Assembly: GCA_040365065.1 (NCBI GenBank) | Contig: BAABNI010000006.1 | Location: forward strand, 62,001-126,000 | DNA from: Pelagadaptatus aseana | Lineage (GTDB): Bacteria; Pseudomonadota; Gammaproteobacteria; Pseudomonadales; Cellvibrionaceae | Length of the DNA: 64,000 nt | Direction: 5' to 3' | Shown here: piece by piece, positions 17,891-26,401 of the stretch | Layout of the letters: each line of letters begins with the position of its first letter | How positions within the stretch are numbered: position 1 is the first letter of the stretch | Notes under the pieces: model-generated | The model's input: only the letters and a program-made list of their open reading frames with translations | What the model was told of the DNA's origin: nothing | Database searches by the model: none | Made by a program: the position numbers and the translations under genes

Positions 17891-19066
17891 TTATACACGC
17901 TCAAGTACAGTGGTAATACCCTGACCCAGGCCGATACACATGGTAGAAATACCTACGTTCAGATCTTTCTCTTCCATAACGTTCAGCAGTGAACCGGTAA
18001 TACGCACACCAGAACAACCGAACGGGTGACCCAGAGCAATAGCGCCACCATTGACGTTCACCTTGGTCTCCATGTCATCGAGCAATTCCAGATCTTTCAA
18101 CACTGGCAGAGCCTGAGCGGCAAACGCTTCATTCAGCTCAACGTAGTCGACATCCTTCATGTTCATGCCCAGCTGCTTCAGGGCAGTCTGAGTAGAAGGC
18201 ACAGGACCATAACCCATAATTGAAGGATCAACACCAGCCAGAGTCGTCGCAGTCACCTTGGCAATAGGCTTCAGGCCCAGAGATTCGGCTCGCTCTGCGG
18301 ACATAACCATCATGGCAGAAGCACCATCAGTCACCTGAGAAGAAGTACCCGCAGTAACAGTGCCGCCTTTAGGGTTAAAGGCAGGACGCAGCTGAGACAG
18401 ACCCTCAGCGGTAGTTTCCGGACGAATGGTCTCATCCTGCTCAATCAAAACAGGCGCACCATTTTCATCGTGACCCATCATTGGAATGATCTCACGATCG
18501 AACTTGCCGGCGGCACGTGCAGCAGCAGCCAACTGATGCGAACGAGCACCAAACTGATCCATCTGCTCACGGGTAATACCGTGCAGCATAGCCAGATACT
18601 CTGCCGTCATCCCCATACTACCGGCAGCCTGAGCTACAGACAGACCCATTTTCGGGTTCGGATTCACACCTTTCATCATATTGATGTGACCCATGTGCTC
18701 AACACCACCGATCAGGTAAACATCACCGATACCAGCTTTAATATTAGCGGTAGCAGTATGCAGAGCAGACATGGAAGAACCACACAGACGGTTAACGGTC
18801 TGAGCAGGTACTGTATGAGGCAGAGAACTGCGCAACAGCATCATACGAGCAATATTCATTGCCTGCTCGTCACGCTGCATCACACAACCCCAGATCACAT
18901 CATCAATGGTCGCCGGATCAATGGCTTCGTTACGAGCCAACAGGCCGTCAACCACATTGGCGCTGATTTCATCGGCGCGAACATTGCGAAAACAACCATT
19001 TTTAGAACGGCCCATCGCACTACGTGCGTAGTCTACAACTACAGCATCTCTTGGATTCAAGCTCAC
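17891..19066 (-). CDS. fadA: 3-ketoacyl-CoA thiolase, FadA subunit
   Basis: Thiolytic cleavage of 3-ketoacyl-CoA to acetyl-CoA and a shortened acyl-CoA, the last beta-oxidation step; beta subunit of the FadBA multienzyme complex. The acyl-accepting Cys is in NRLCGSSMSALH near residue 91. The C-terminal active-site motifs are NGGAIALGHPFGCSG and CIGLGQG. 391 residues from a GTG start with AAGGAG eight to nine bases upstream. Lies 35 bp after fadB. Confidence 0.97.
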   Translation of the reverse strand: MSLNPRDAVVVDYARSAMGRSKNGCFRNVRADEISANVVDGLLARNEAIDPATIDDVIWGCVMQRDEQAMNIARMMLLRSSLPHTVPAQTVNRLCGSSMSALHTATANIKAGIGDVYLIGGVEHMGHINMMKGVNPNPKMGLSVAQAAGSMGMTAEYLAMLHGITREQMDQFGARSHQLAAAARAAGKFDREIIPMMGHDENGAPVLIEQDETIRPETTAEGLSQLRPAFNPKGGTVTAGTSSQVTDGASAMMVMSAERAESLGLKPIAKVTATTLAGVDPSIMGYGPVPSTQTALKQLGMNMKDVDYVELNEAFAAQALPVLKDLELLDDMETKVNVNGGAIALGHPFGCSGVRITGSLLNVMEEKDLNVGISTMCIGLGQGITTVLERV

Positions 19067-19101
19067 TTCACTTTCTCCTTAATATCGTTAGAGGACCGCC
19101 C

Positions 19102-21252
19102 TTAGGCGTAAAATTTCTTACCGTTAGCAGCCATATCGCGAATCATATCGATCGCTTCATAGCGCTTACCCAGGTCCTTGTACTTGTCACAAGCTGCAAC
19201 AAAAGCGTCAACACCGATCTCATCAATCCAGCGGAATACACCACCGCGGAATGGAGGGAAGCCGATGCCGTAGATCAGCGCCATATCTGCTTCAGCTGCA
19301 GAATCGACAATACCCTCTTCCAGACAACGAGCTAACTCGTTAGCCATTGGGATCATCATGCGCATAACAACTTCTTCGGCATCAAACTCTTTGCGGTCAG
19401 CAACAACGGGCTTCAGCAGTTCATAGGTTTCTTCAGAAACCACTTTCTTAGGCTTGCCGCGCTTATCGGTTTCATAAACATAGAAGCCCTTGCCGTTCTT
19501 CTGACCGTAGCGATCATTTTCAAACATGACATCGCCACAGGTTTTGTAGTCTTTGGTCATGCGATCCGGGAAGCCAGCAGCCATTACTTCTTCAGCATGC
19601 ACGCCAGTATCCATACCCACTACATCCATCAGATAAGCGGGTCCCATTGGCCAACCCCACTTTTCCATAACCTTGTCGACAGCCTGGAAGTCGGCGCCAT
19701 CGCGAACCAGATCGGCAAAACCAGCAAAATATGGGAAGAGAACACGGTTAACCAGGAAACCAGGGCAGTCGTTAACTACAATGGCTTTCTTGCCCATGGC
19801 ATTGGCGTAAGCAACGGTACGGGCTACAGCGGTATCGGAGGTTTTCTCACCGCGAATTACTTCGACCAGAGGCATGGCGTGCACAGGGTTAAAAAAGTGC
19901 ATACCACAGAAGTTTTCCGGACGCTCCAGAGCTTCAGCCAGATAAGTAATGGAAATGGTGGAGGTGTTGGAAGCGATAACCGTATCTTCAGACACCTGCT
20001 TCTCGACATCAGCGAGAACAGCGTGTTTAACCTTAGGATTCTCAACTACTGCTTCAACCACTACATCAACACTGTGGAAGTTATCGTAGGACAGAGTAGC
20101 ATCGATATTGGACAGGATGCTGCCCATCTTGTCAGCAGTCATACGGCCACGGCTAACGCGTTTGCTCAACAGTTTGTTGGCTTCATTCATACCCAGATCC
20201 AGACCGGCCTGAGCAATATCTTTCATTTTAATAGGTGTGCCTTTCAAAGCAGACTGATAGGCGATGCCGCCACCCATGATGCCCGCACCCAGTACAGCGG
20301 CACGCTCAACTTTTTTGTCTGCTTTCTTTTCCCAGCCTTTGGCCTTCTTGGCAATCAGCTGATCACTCAGGAACAGACCAACCAGAGATTTGGCTACCGG
20401 AGTGGAACCCACTTTGGCAAAACCTTGCTGTTCCACTTCCAAAGCCTCATCGCGGCTCATGCCAGCAGCTTTTTGAATGCATTTAACAGCCGTTACCGGC
20501 GCAGGGTAATTTGGACCAGCCTGACCAGCAATAAAGGCTTTGGCAGTTTCAAATGCCATCAGAGACTCGGTGCCATTCAATTGCAGTGGAGACTTCTTCA
20601 CTTTACGACGAGCCTGATAGTCCAGCTTGCCGTCAATACAGTTTTGCAGAGTCTGCAGAGCAGCATCACGCAGGGCTTCTGGAGCAACAACACCATCAAT
20701 AACGCCCGCATCCAGTGCCGCTTCGGGTTTTTGATCCTTACCGGAGGCAACCCATTCAATAGCAGTGCTTGCACCCGCAATACGCGGTAGGCGGACAGTA
20801 CCACCCCAACCTGGAATCAGGCCCAGCTTTACTTCTGGCAGGCCAACTTTGGCTGCAGTACTGGCTACACGGTAGTCACAAGCCAGACAGAATTCCAAAC
20901 CGCCACCCAGCGCGAAACCGTTAATGGCAACAACAACAGGTACACCCAAGTCTTCGATGCGATTGTTGTTGATATTATTCAGGTTGATATGCTCGCCGCC
21001 TTCTTCAAAGCCTTTATCGAACATAGGAACAAATTCAGAAATGTCAGCACCAACGATAAAGACACCCTTAGCGCTGGTAGCCAAAACACCTTTCAGGCCT
21101 TCGGTGTTTTCCAAAGCGGTGATGGCTTCACTCAGCTCGGTTACAGTCTTATTATCGAACTTATTGACCGATTCGCCTTGCAAATCGAAATTCAGCTCTG
21201 CGATGCCTGCATCTAGCATTTGCACCGTAATAGCATTGCCTTTAAATATCAT
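19102..21252 (-). CDS. fadB: Fatty acid oxidation complex alpha subunit FadB
   Basis: Multifunctional enzyme of beta-oxidation: enoyl-CoA hydratase/isomerase in the N-terminal third (FALGGGLEFCLACDYR, oxyanion-hole region) and NAD-dependent 3-hydroxyacyl-CoA dehydrogenase in the rest (Rossmann motif AVLGAGIMGGGIAYQSA, then HFFNPVHAMPLVEV with catalytic His). I start at ATG 21252 (MIFKGNAITV, 716 residues) with AAGAGG six bases upstream, rather than the TTG two codons earlier. First gene of fadBA. A PsrA-like palindrome overlaps the promoter about 130-150 bp upstream. Confidence 0.97.
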   Translation of the reverse strand: MIFKGNAITVQMLDAGIAELNFDLQGESVNKFDNKTVTELSEAITALENTEGLKGVLATSAKGVFIVGADISEFVPMFDKGFEEGGEHINLNNINNNRIEDLGVPVVVAINGFALGGGLEFCLACDYRVASTAAKVGLPEVKLGLIPGWGGTVRLPRIAGASTAIEWVASGKDQKPEAALDAGVIDGVVAPEALRDAALQTLQNCIDGKLDYQARRKVKKSPLQLNGTESLMAFETAKAFIAGQAGPNYPAPVTAVKCIQKAAGMSRDEALEVEQQGFAKVGSTPVAKSLVGLFLSDQLIAKKAKGWEKKADKKVERAAVLGAGIMGGGIAYQSALKGTPIKMKDIAQAGLDLGMNEANKLLSKRVSRGRMTADKMGSILSNIDATLSYDNFHSVDVVVEAVVENPKVKHAVLADVEKQVSEDTVIASNTSTISITYLAEALERPENFCGMHFFNPVHAMPLVEVIRGEKTSDTAVARTVAYANAMGKKAIVVNDCPGFLVNRVLFPYFAGFADLVRDGADFQAVDKVMEKWGWPMGPAYLMDVVGMDTGVHAEEVMAAGFPDRMTKDYKTCGDVMFENDRYGQKNGKGFYVYETDKRGKPKKVVSEETYELLKPVVADRKEFDAEEVVMRMMIPMANELARCLEEGIVDSAAEADMALIYGIGFPPFRGGVFRWIDEIGVDAFVAACDKYKDLGKRYEAIDMIRDMAANGKKFYA

Positions 21253-21377
21253 TTTCAACCTCTTACAGTTTCAGGGGGAAATCCCAGCCCGCAAATATTG
21301 CCGGTTTAGCAAATTAAACCTATAGCAAAATTGTGATTTTATGGTGACCAAACCAACCAGTCGAATCACCTGAATAC

Positions 21378-21406
21378 AGTATAGAAGATTAAAACAACCG
21401 TTTGAA
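21378..21406 (-). promoter_or_regulatory. fadBA promoter with overlapping PsrA-like operator
   Basis: On the minus strand TTCAAA and TATACT are separated by 17 bases, a plausible sigma-70 promoter. The box AAAAC-AACC-GTTTG (21391-21404) covers the -35/spacer. PsrA of Pseudomonas, a fatty-acid-responsive repressor, binds GAAAC-N4-GTTTC upstream of fadBA. The binder here is inferred. Confidence 0.5.
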
Positions 21407-21442
21407 CGGTATTTGTGACAGGAAAAGATAAAACAGGACGAT

Positions 21443-21976
21443 TCAGGCGCCAGCCAATACCCAACTGGCCTTTTCGCTGACGACTGAAAGCCGATATGGG
21501 ATGGGAGCATAAAGAGAGACACTGTCACCCATGCTCAATTCCTGATCAAAATCGAGACTGAGCAGCCTGACATCACCATCAGTGACCAACATCAGACAAT
21601 CATCATGCAGGAAATTGTTCGCCAGCTGATCTCCCTTCATAGCAGTGTAAAACTCTAATTTTCGACCATTATCAGAGTTTTGCTTATCGCCCTGAAAACT
21701 GGCATTGAGACTGAATAGAGCCCCCTCTTTAAGGGTGAGCGAGGATGGCACAACCTTGCAGTGTGAATCGGCCATGGAAATTGAGAAAAAGTCCGACATC
21801 GACATCGGAAATCCCTTCAGAACCTTTTCCAATGAAGCAACTGAGGGACTGACAGTACCGTGCTCAATGACTGATATTGCACTGTTGGGAACGCCAGCCC
21901 TTTTAGCCAACTCCCTTTGCGACCACCCATAAAACTTACGGATTGCCTGTAATCGCAGGCCAACCACTTCTGCCAT
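21443..21976 (-). CDS. XRE-family transcriptional regulator with C-terminal cupin-like domain
   Basis: Likely DNA-binding regulator of the PuuR-like type. Residues about 7-62 form a Cro/CI helix-turn-helix (LRLQAIRKFYGWSQRELAKR, then SAISVIEHGTVSPSVASLEK). The C-terminal half has the sheet pattern of a cupin (DCLMLVTDGDVRLL, LSMGDSVSLYAPIPYRLSV). I start at ATG 21976 (177 residues), with GAGGG four to five bases upstream; the frame extends to a GTG at 22024. It lies between fabY and fadB on the same strand, so control of lipid genes is a reasonable guess only. Confidence 0.85.
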   Translation of the reverse strand: MAEVVGLRLQAIRKFYGWSQRELAKRAGVPNSAISVIEHGTVSPSVASLEKVLKGFPMSMSDFFSISMADSHCKVVPSSLTLKEGALFSLNASFQGDKQNSDNGRKLEFYTAMKGDQLANNFLHDDCLMLVTDGDVRLLSLDFDQELSMGDSVSLYAPIPYRLSVVSEKASWVLAGA

Positions 21977-22030
21977 ATTTCCCTCAAGTTTCAACGGGTT
22001 ATGCAAAACGCATAACCCAATCACAAGAGC

Positions 22031-23944
22031 TTAAATCATATCGGCGTAGCGGTCATTAGTCCCGTAACAGAGCGCTTTGGCAAAGCCAGGTACTGAAATG
22101 CCATTCTGGGTTATTTCAAGGGCATTTTCATCAATCATACCCTCGCCAAATCGATAAACGATTTGATAATCCCCTCGGGTGGCTGCCTGATCATAATTCG
22201 AGGCGGCCTGATGAGTGTTTTCCACCTTGTCAGACCAGGCCGCCATGGCGGCATCACCGTGCCGCTTGGCCATCATAGAAGCTACCGTACCGGGAGACAG
22301 GACAACCGCCGTCGCGTTGTTCCCGCCAAACCCCTTGGAGTTCAAAAAGGCGACCTTGGTTGGGCGATCGCTCAGATCGAGATCCTCAAGCGGCAACAAC
22401 AAACGATCGGCCACCACGTCATCGGCGACCTTATCAATGGTTTTGATACCGGGCAGCAAGTTGTAATGGAAGCTGCCTAATGCCACGGCGAGCTGATCAC
22501 CACTGGCCGGAGCCAATGGGTGCCCGACATAAGCCTTTACTGCGGCAACAGGCCATTCATTAATATCGAATGCTTCTGCTACCCGATCAAACAACTCGGA
22601 TTCAGTCACCCGGTTTTGGGGGGTACTGGAACCATGGGAATACATCACACTGTGGTGCTGAACAGCTTCAATACCAACCAGATCTTTAGCCGCCGCCACA
22701 GCTTTTGCCAACGTAATAAAGTTACCCGGCCCAGGTGCTGGAATGGATTTTTTGAAACCATCGGCATTAATAAAGACTTCAGGTACAGCACCATGAATCT
22801 GCGCACCAAGCTCCAGCGCCAATTCATCATCCATCAACACAAAGAACTGTGCGGATTCAGCAATGGTGAAACCACAATTGTCACCAAACGGACGACTGGC
22901 GCGTCGATGATCGGGCTCATCATCCGTTTTGGCTTCAATCTTTTTCAGGTTTTCATCGGTGCCCAGTGCCCCCATGGTGGCATAGCCATCAATAATCTCC
23001 GGCACTACCGGGGCCTCACTGCAACCGACCATGACCACTCTGGCCTTATTCTGCTGAATCGCCTCAATGCCATTTTTGAGATTGTAAAGAAAGCTTGCAC
23101 AAGCCCCGGTAGAAGCGCTGGTTGTACCGACATTACCCAGAACATAGGCGTTTACAAAATCGGCCGGCATGGTGTTCAGGCCCAGTGCCAACTGCTTGGC
23201 CGACACGCGATTACCTTCGGAGCGGGACTTGATCATCCCGCCAAAGCCGTTGTCGTCCAACTGCCCCATGCCACTACTGGCATAGACCGCAATTTCGTCG
23301 GGCTGAACTGCGTTTTTAATCACATCCCACTCGATGCCAACGGAATGCAGCGCATCACTGGCTGCAACAACCGTCATCTGCAGACCTCTGGGGTGGAAAC
23401 GTGAATTGTATAGTTCTCCGGGATCAAAACCGGAAGGCAACTGCCCTGCCGCTTTAACGGGGAATTCGCGTTCCGAGTCCACTTTAATTACAGCGGCGGC
23501 ATCCAGTGTTACCTTGAGCTTACCGTCTTCGGCGTCTTCAAGTTGCCAGGTGGCAGGTACCGGTTTGGGCAACTGGCTCTTTGACAAGATAAAACTGGTC
23601 GATTGGCCCGCGTCTGCATCAAGGGTCATGGACTGCTGCCATTTGGCGTGGTCAACATCAAAGAAACTCTTTTCAATTCGACGAACCAGAGTAGAATTCA
23701 GAATTGTGTTGCCAAGCCGGGTTTCGATCTCTTCGAGAGACAGCACCTCGCCTTCTCGACTGATAAAATCACCGTCATCAGATACTGCCACCTGCTTGGT
23801 CATCACAGCCAAGCCAGCCAGCGTATCCAGACGACTTTGACGGTCGATCGATTCAATCACCATACGACGAAAGCCGTGATGAAACGATGTTCTGCCGGCG
23901 GCATTGTAGCCACCAAAACCGACAATAACGGGTAAACGTGCCAT
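22031..23944 (-). CDS. fabY: FabY-type beta-ketoacyl-ACP synthase
   Basis: In Pseudomonas aeruginosa FabY condenses acetyl-CoA with malonyl-ACP to start fatty acid synthesis in place of FabH. This 637-residue protein begins MARLPVIVGFGGYNAAGR and shows the thiolase-fold Cys-His-His set: Cys in TGACASFLYNL, His in YSHGSSTP, and His in VKAYVGHPLAPASGDQLA. ATG 23944 is used; AGGAG lies about ten bases upstream, and the frame is open to 24007. Divergent from the GlxA-type regulator. Identification is by remembered family resemblance, so the exact subfamily needs an alignment. Confidence 0.85.
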   Translation of the reverse strand: MARLPVIVGFGGYNAAGRTSFHHGFRRMVIESIDRQSRLDTLAGLAVMTKQVAVSDDGDFISREGEVLSLEEIETRLGNTILNSTLVRRIEKSFFDVDHAKWQQSMTLDADAGQSTSFILSKSQLPKPVPATWQLEDAEDGKLKVTLDAAAVIKVDSEREFPVKAAGQLPSGFDPGELYNSRFHPRGLQMTVVAASDALHSVGIEWDVIKNAVQPDEIAVYASSGMGQLDDNGFGGMIKSRSEGNRVSAKQLALGLNTMPADFVNAYVLGNVGTTSASTGACASFLYNLKNGIEAIQQNKARVVMVGCSEAPVVPEIIDGYATMGALGTDENLKKIEAKTDDEPDHRRASRPFGDNCGFTIAESAQFFVLMDDELALELGAQIHGAVPEVFINADGFKKSIPAPGPGNFITLAKAVAAAKDLVGIEAVQHHSVMYSHGSSTPQNRVTESELFDRVAEAFDINEWPVAAVKAYVGHPLAPASGDQLAVALGSFHYNLLPGIKTIDKVADDVVADRLLLPLEDLDLSDRPTKVAFLNSKGFGGNNATAVVLSPGTVASMMAKRHGDAAMAAWSDKVENTHQAASNYDQAATRGDYQIVYRFGEGMIDENALEITQNGISVPGFAKALCYGTNDRYADMI

Positions 23945-24066
23945 ATTCAGGCAACTCCTATGAGGATGTCCGATAAACAATAAAACCAGTTTATCGGGAC
24001 GCCCCACTACACAGTTACAGCCTTTTAAGCCATAATTAAAGCCATATCAGCCAAATACTGCCATTT

Positions 24067-25071
24067 ATGATGAATAAACACCTTGGTGCGGCCTTTGTGG
24101 TCATGGAACATATGCTCTCAACCAGCTTGACGCTGCCCATTGAAATGCTCAGAGCGGCCGAGGGTGCCGCTCGCGTTATCGACAGGAATGCCATCCGACT
24201 CAACATCGCCTCCGTCAGCACCACCACAGACCCTGTTTCCACCCAGTCCGGTTTTGATTTTCAACCTCAGCACTCCATCAATGAAAATCTGAAAACCGAT
24301 TTTGTGGTTATCCCTGCACTGTGGCGAAATCCAAGACCGGTGATCCAGAAGTACCCGGAAATCATCGAATGGTTAAAGAAGCTGAATGAAAACGGAACCA
24401 TCATTATCGCCGTCGGCACAGGTTGCTGCTTTCTGGCAGAAGCCGGATTACTGGACGATAAGCCCGCCACCACGCACTGGCATTATTTTGACCAGTTTCA
24501 GAAGCGGTACCCGAAGGTTCAACTCAAGCGCCAGTATTTCATCACCCAGGCCAACAACCTATATTGTGCCGCCAGCGTCAATGCCGTTGCCGATCTGACC
24601 GTACACTTCATCCACCGGGTTTACGGTGCGGACATCGCCAACCACGTCCAACGAAACTTTTCCCATGAAATACGCCGCGATTACGCCGAAACCAGCTATT
24701 ACGATGACAAACATCGCTATCACCCGGATGAAGACATCGTTCAGGCACAAATCTGGCTTCAGGATAACTGCCATAAAGAAATCAACCTGAAAAACCTGGC
24801 TGAGCATTTTGGTATGAGCTCTCGTAACTTCAATCGTCGCTTTAAAAACGCCACTGACCAGACGCCCTTGCAATACCTTCAGGAAATAAGAATCGATATG
24901 GCCAAGGATTTATTGCAGACCAGCAATCTCTCCATCAATGAAATCGCCTATCGGGTGGGTTACAAAGATATGGGGCACTTTGCCGCACTGTTCAAAAAGC
25001 TGCTGACCACCACACCAAGTCAGTATCGGGCCACGGTCAGAGGCAAACTCTTCACGCCAAAGGCTTTCTGA
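24067..25071 (+). CDS. GlxA-family transcriptional regulator (DJ-1/PfpI plus AraC HTH)
   Basis: N-terminal DJ-1/PfpI-like domain, residues about 5-190, with the nucleophile-elbow region GTGCCFLAEAGLLDDK, then a C-terminal AraC-type double helix-turn-helix, residues about 230-325 (LAEHFGMSSRNFNRRFK, then INEIAYRVGYKDMGHFAALFKK). Such proteins usually activate catabolic genes for small nitrogen or fatty-acid-derived compounds. 334 residues. Divergent from fabY across a 122-bp gap. Its 3' end overlaps the convergent methyltransferase by 20 bp. The ligand is unknown. Confidence 0.9.
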   Translation: MMNKHLGAAFVVMEHMLSTSLTLPIEMLRAAEGAARVIDRNAIRLNIASVSTTTDPVSTQSGFDFQPQHSINENLKTDFVVIPALWRNPRPVIQKYPEIIEWLKKLNENGTIIIAVGTGCCFLAEAGLLDDKPATTHWHYFDQFQKRYPKVQLKRQYFITQANNLYCAASVNAVADLTVHFIHRVYGADIANHVQRNFSHEIRRDYAETSYYDDKHRYHPDEDIVQAQIWLQDNCHKEINLKNLAEHFGMSSRNFNRRFKNATDQTPLQYLQEIRIDMAKDLLQTSNLSINEIAYRVGYKDMGHFAALFKKLLTTTPSQYRATVRGKLFTPKAF

Positions 25072-25696
25072 TAATAACGGTATCACTGCCAGAGTGGATT
25101 TTGTCCGCACACCATTCGCGGCAAAGATAATCGAAGCTCTGCTCAGAAAAAAAGCTGATATGAGTCAGATCATTCTTGTAGTGCCAGCGGCTGAAAGCTT
25201 CTCGGCTTTTGACTTTCTTGGTCATAATCCCCAGAACCCCGCCAGGTTTTAACAGTCGCCACAAGCGTTCCAATTCCTGCTTTGGTTCAGCAAGATGCTC
25301 AACCACCTCCGTGGCGGTAATGAAATCGTATTCGCCTGTAAGAACCTGCTTGTCAGGATGATAAAAAAGATCATAGAGGGACACTCTATGCCCTGCGGTT
25401 TCAAACATGGCGGCCAGAGCTGGACCTGGGCCACAACCAAAATCCAAGCCATTTGCTTCTTTTGGCAGCAAGGTAACAAGTGGGTCAAATAAACGGGACA
25501 GGAAGTGCCTGTAGCCCGGGTCATCCACCTGATTGTCGTGCAGGTCGTAGATGGCTTTTTCTTCAGCGGCTGATAATTGATCAGCCGCAGGGACATGCAC
25601 CATGCCACAAGAGGTACAACCAAAGTAAGATCGACGACGATCTTGCCAATAGAGTGACGTGCACTCAGAACACAGAGGGCAATGATGTTGCGTCAT
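25052..25696 (-). CDS. Class I methyltransferase with N-terminal zinc ribbon
   Basis: Predicted SAM-dependent methyltransferase; substrate unknown. The N-terminus has two Cys pairs, HHCPLCSECTSLYW and YFGCTSCGMVHV, typical of a zinc ribbon. The SAM-binding motif is NGLDFGCGPGPALAAMFE, followed by FITATEVVEHLAEP and WRLLKPGGVLGIMTKK. I start at ATG 25696 (MTQHHCPLC, 214 residues). The last 20 bp overlap the 3' end of the convergent GlxA-type gene. Confidence 0.85.
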   Translation of the reverse strand: MTQHHCPLCSECTSLYWQDRRRSYFGCTSCGMVHVPAADQLSAAEEKAIYDLHDNQVDDPGYRHFLSRLFDPLVTLLPKEANGLDFGCGPGPALAAMFETAGHRVSLYDLFYHPDKQVLTGEYDFITATEVVEHLAEPKQELERLWRLLKPGGVLGIMTKKVKSREAFSRWHYKNDLTHISFFSEQSFDYLCREWCADKIHSGSDTVIIRKPLA

Positions 25697-25714
25697 AGCT
25701 TTTATTACCCGCAA

Positions 25715-25745
25715 ATAAAAAAAGGAGCCCGATTAGGGCCCCTTT
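25715..25745 (-). terminator. Terminator after hsp20
   Basis: AAAGGGGCCC-TAATC-GGGCTCCTTT stem with one mismatch and T7 on the minus-strand 3' side. Confidence 0.85.
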
Positions 25746-25766
25746 CACAGTGGATGATCGGCTCAA

Positions 25767-26231
25767 TCAACTGGCCGCTTTCAAGCTGGCCTTGTCTGTC
25801 AATGCAGCAGACTTCTGAATCTCAATGGTCCGGGGCTTCATCGCCTCGGGAATTTCACGAACCAAATCCACATGGAGCAAACCGTTCTCAAGGTGCGCTG
25901 CTTGAACGCGAACGTGGTCTGCCAACTGGAAGCGCCGCTCAAAATTACGAGCTGCGATCCCTTGGTGCAGGAACTTGCGATCTTCGCCAGGGGCACCTTT
26001 CTGTCCCGAGATAACCAGTGAACCTGGCTCGGTCTGGATATTCAATTCATCTTCGCTAAACCCTGCCAGAGCGATGCTAATCCGGTACTCGTTTTCATCA
26101 AGCAGCTCAATGTTGTACGGCGGGTAGCTGGGTTGATTCTGTTCGGTACGGCTCAGGCTATCGAGCATGGATGCCATACGATCAAAACCAATGGAAGTAC
26201 GGTATAAAGGGGAGAAATCTACATTTCGCAT
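25767..26231 (-). CDS. Small heat-shock protein (Hsp20/IbpA family)
   Basis: ATP-independent holdase that binds unfolding proteins. It begins MRNVDFSPLYRTSIGFDRM, as in IbpA/IbpB. The alpha-crystallin domain covers residues about 38-130 (YRISIALAGFSEDELNI, LVISGQKG), and the C-terminal I-x-I motif (IEI) is present. I use ATG 26231 (154 residues); AGGA is seven bases upstream, whereas an ATG two codons earlier is too close to it. The leader contains a ROSE-like hairpin. Divergent from glpK. Confidence 0.93.
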   Translation of the reverse strand: MRNVDFSPLYRTSIGFDRMASMLDSLSRTEQNQPSYPPYNIELLDENEYRISIALAGFSEDELNIQTEPGSLVISGQKGAPGEDRKFLHQGIAARNFERRFQLADHVRVQAAHLENGLLHVDLVREIPEAMKPRTIEIQKSAALTDKASLKAAS

Positions 26232-26275
26232 TGTCATATCCTCACAATTAAGCAATATATGCGGTTGCGGCCTAT
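26232..26275 (-). promoter_or_regulatory. Candidate ROSE-type RNA thermometer in the hsp20 leader
   Basis: On the minus strand UUGCU (26251-26255) can pair with the Shine-Dalgarno AGGA (26239-26242) across an eight-base loop, leaving an internal G opposite a G. That UYGCU anti-Shine-Dalgarno with a G-G pair is the hallmark of ROSE elements, which control small heat-shock genes in many proteobacteria. Folding was judged by eye. Confidence 0.5.
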
Positions 26276-26401
26276 CTTATGATCAGACCGGGGCAGTTGC
26301 CCGATTTGAGCTCCTCGGATGAGCAAGCTCAAAAAAGAAATTTGGGCCAATGTGATTATTTTCAAGCCCAAAACAATAAATATCTTAAGGAACCTCACTT
26401 C

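Noticed and set aside
19597..20790. A 397-codon plus-strand frame opposite fadB
   Set aside because: Antisense shadow of fadB; no start signal and no recognisable motif.
22520..23404. A 294-codon plus-strand frame opposite fabY
   Set aside because: Shadow frame; the minus strand encodes a complete ketoacyl synthase.
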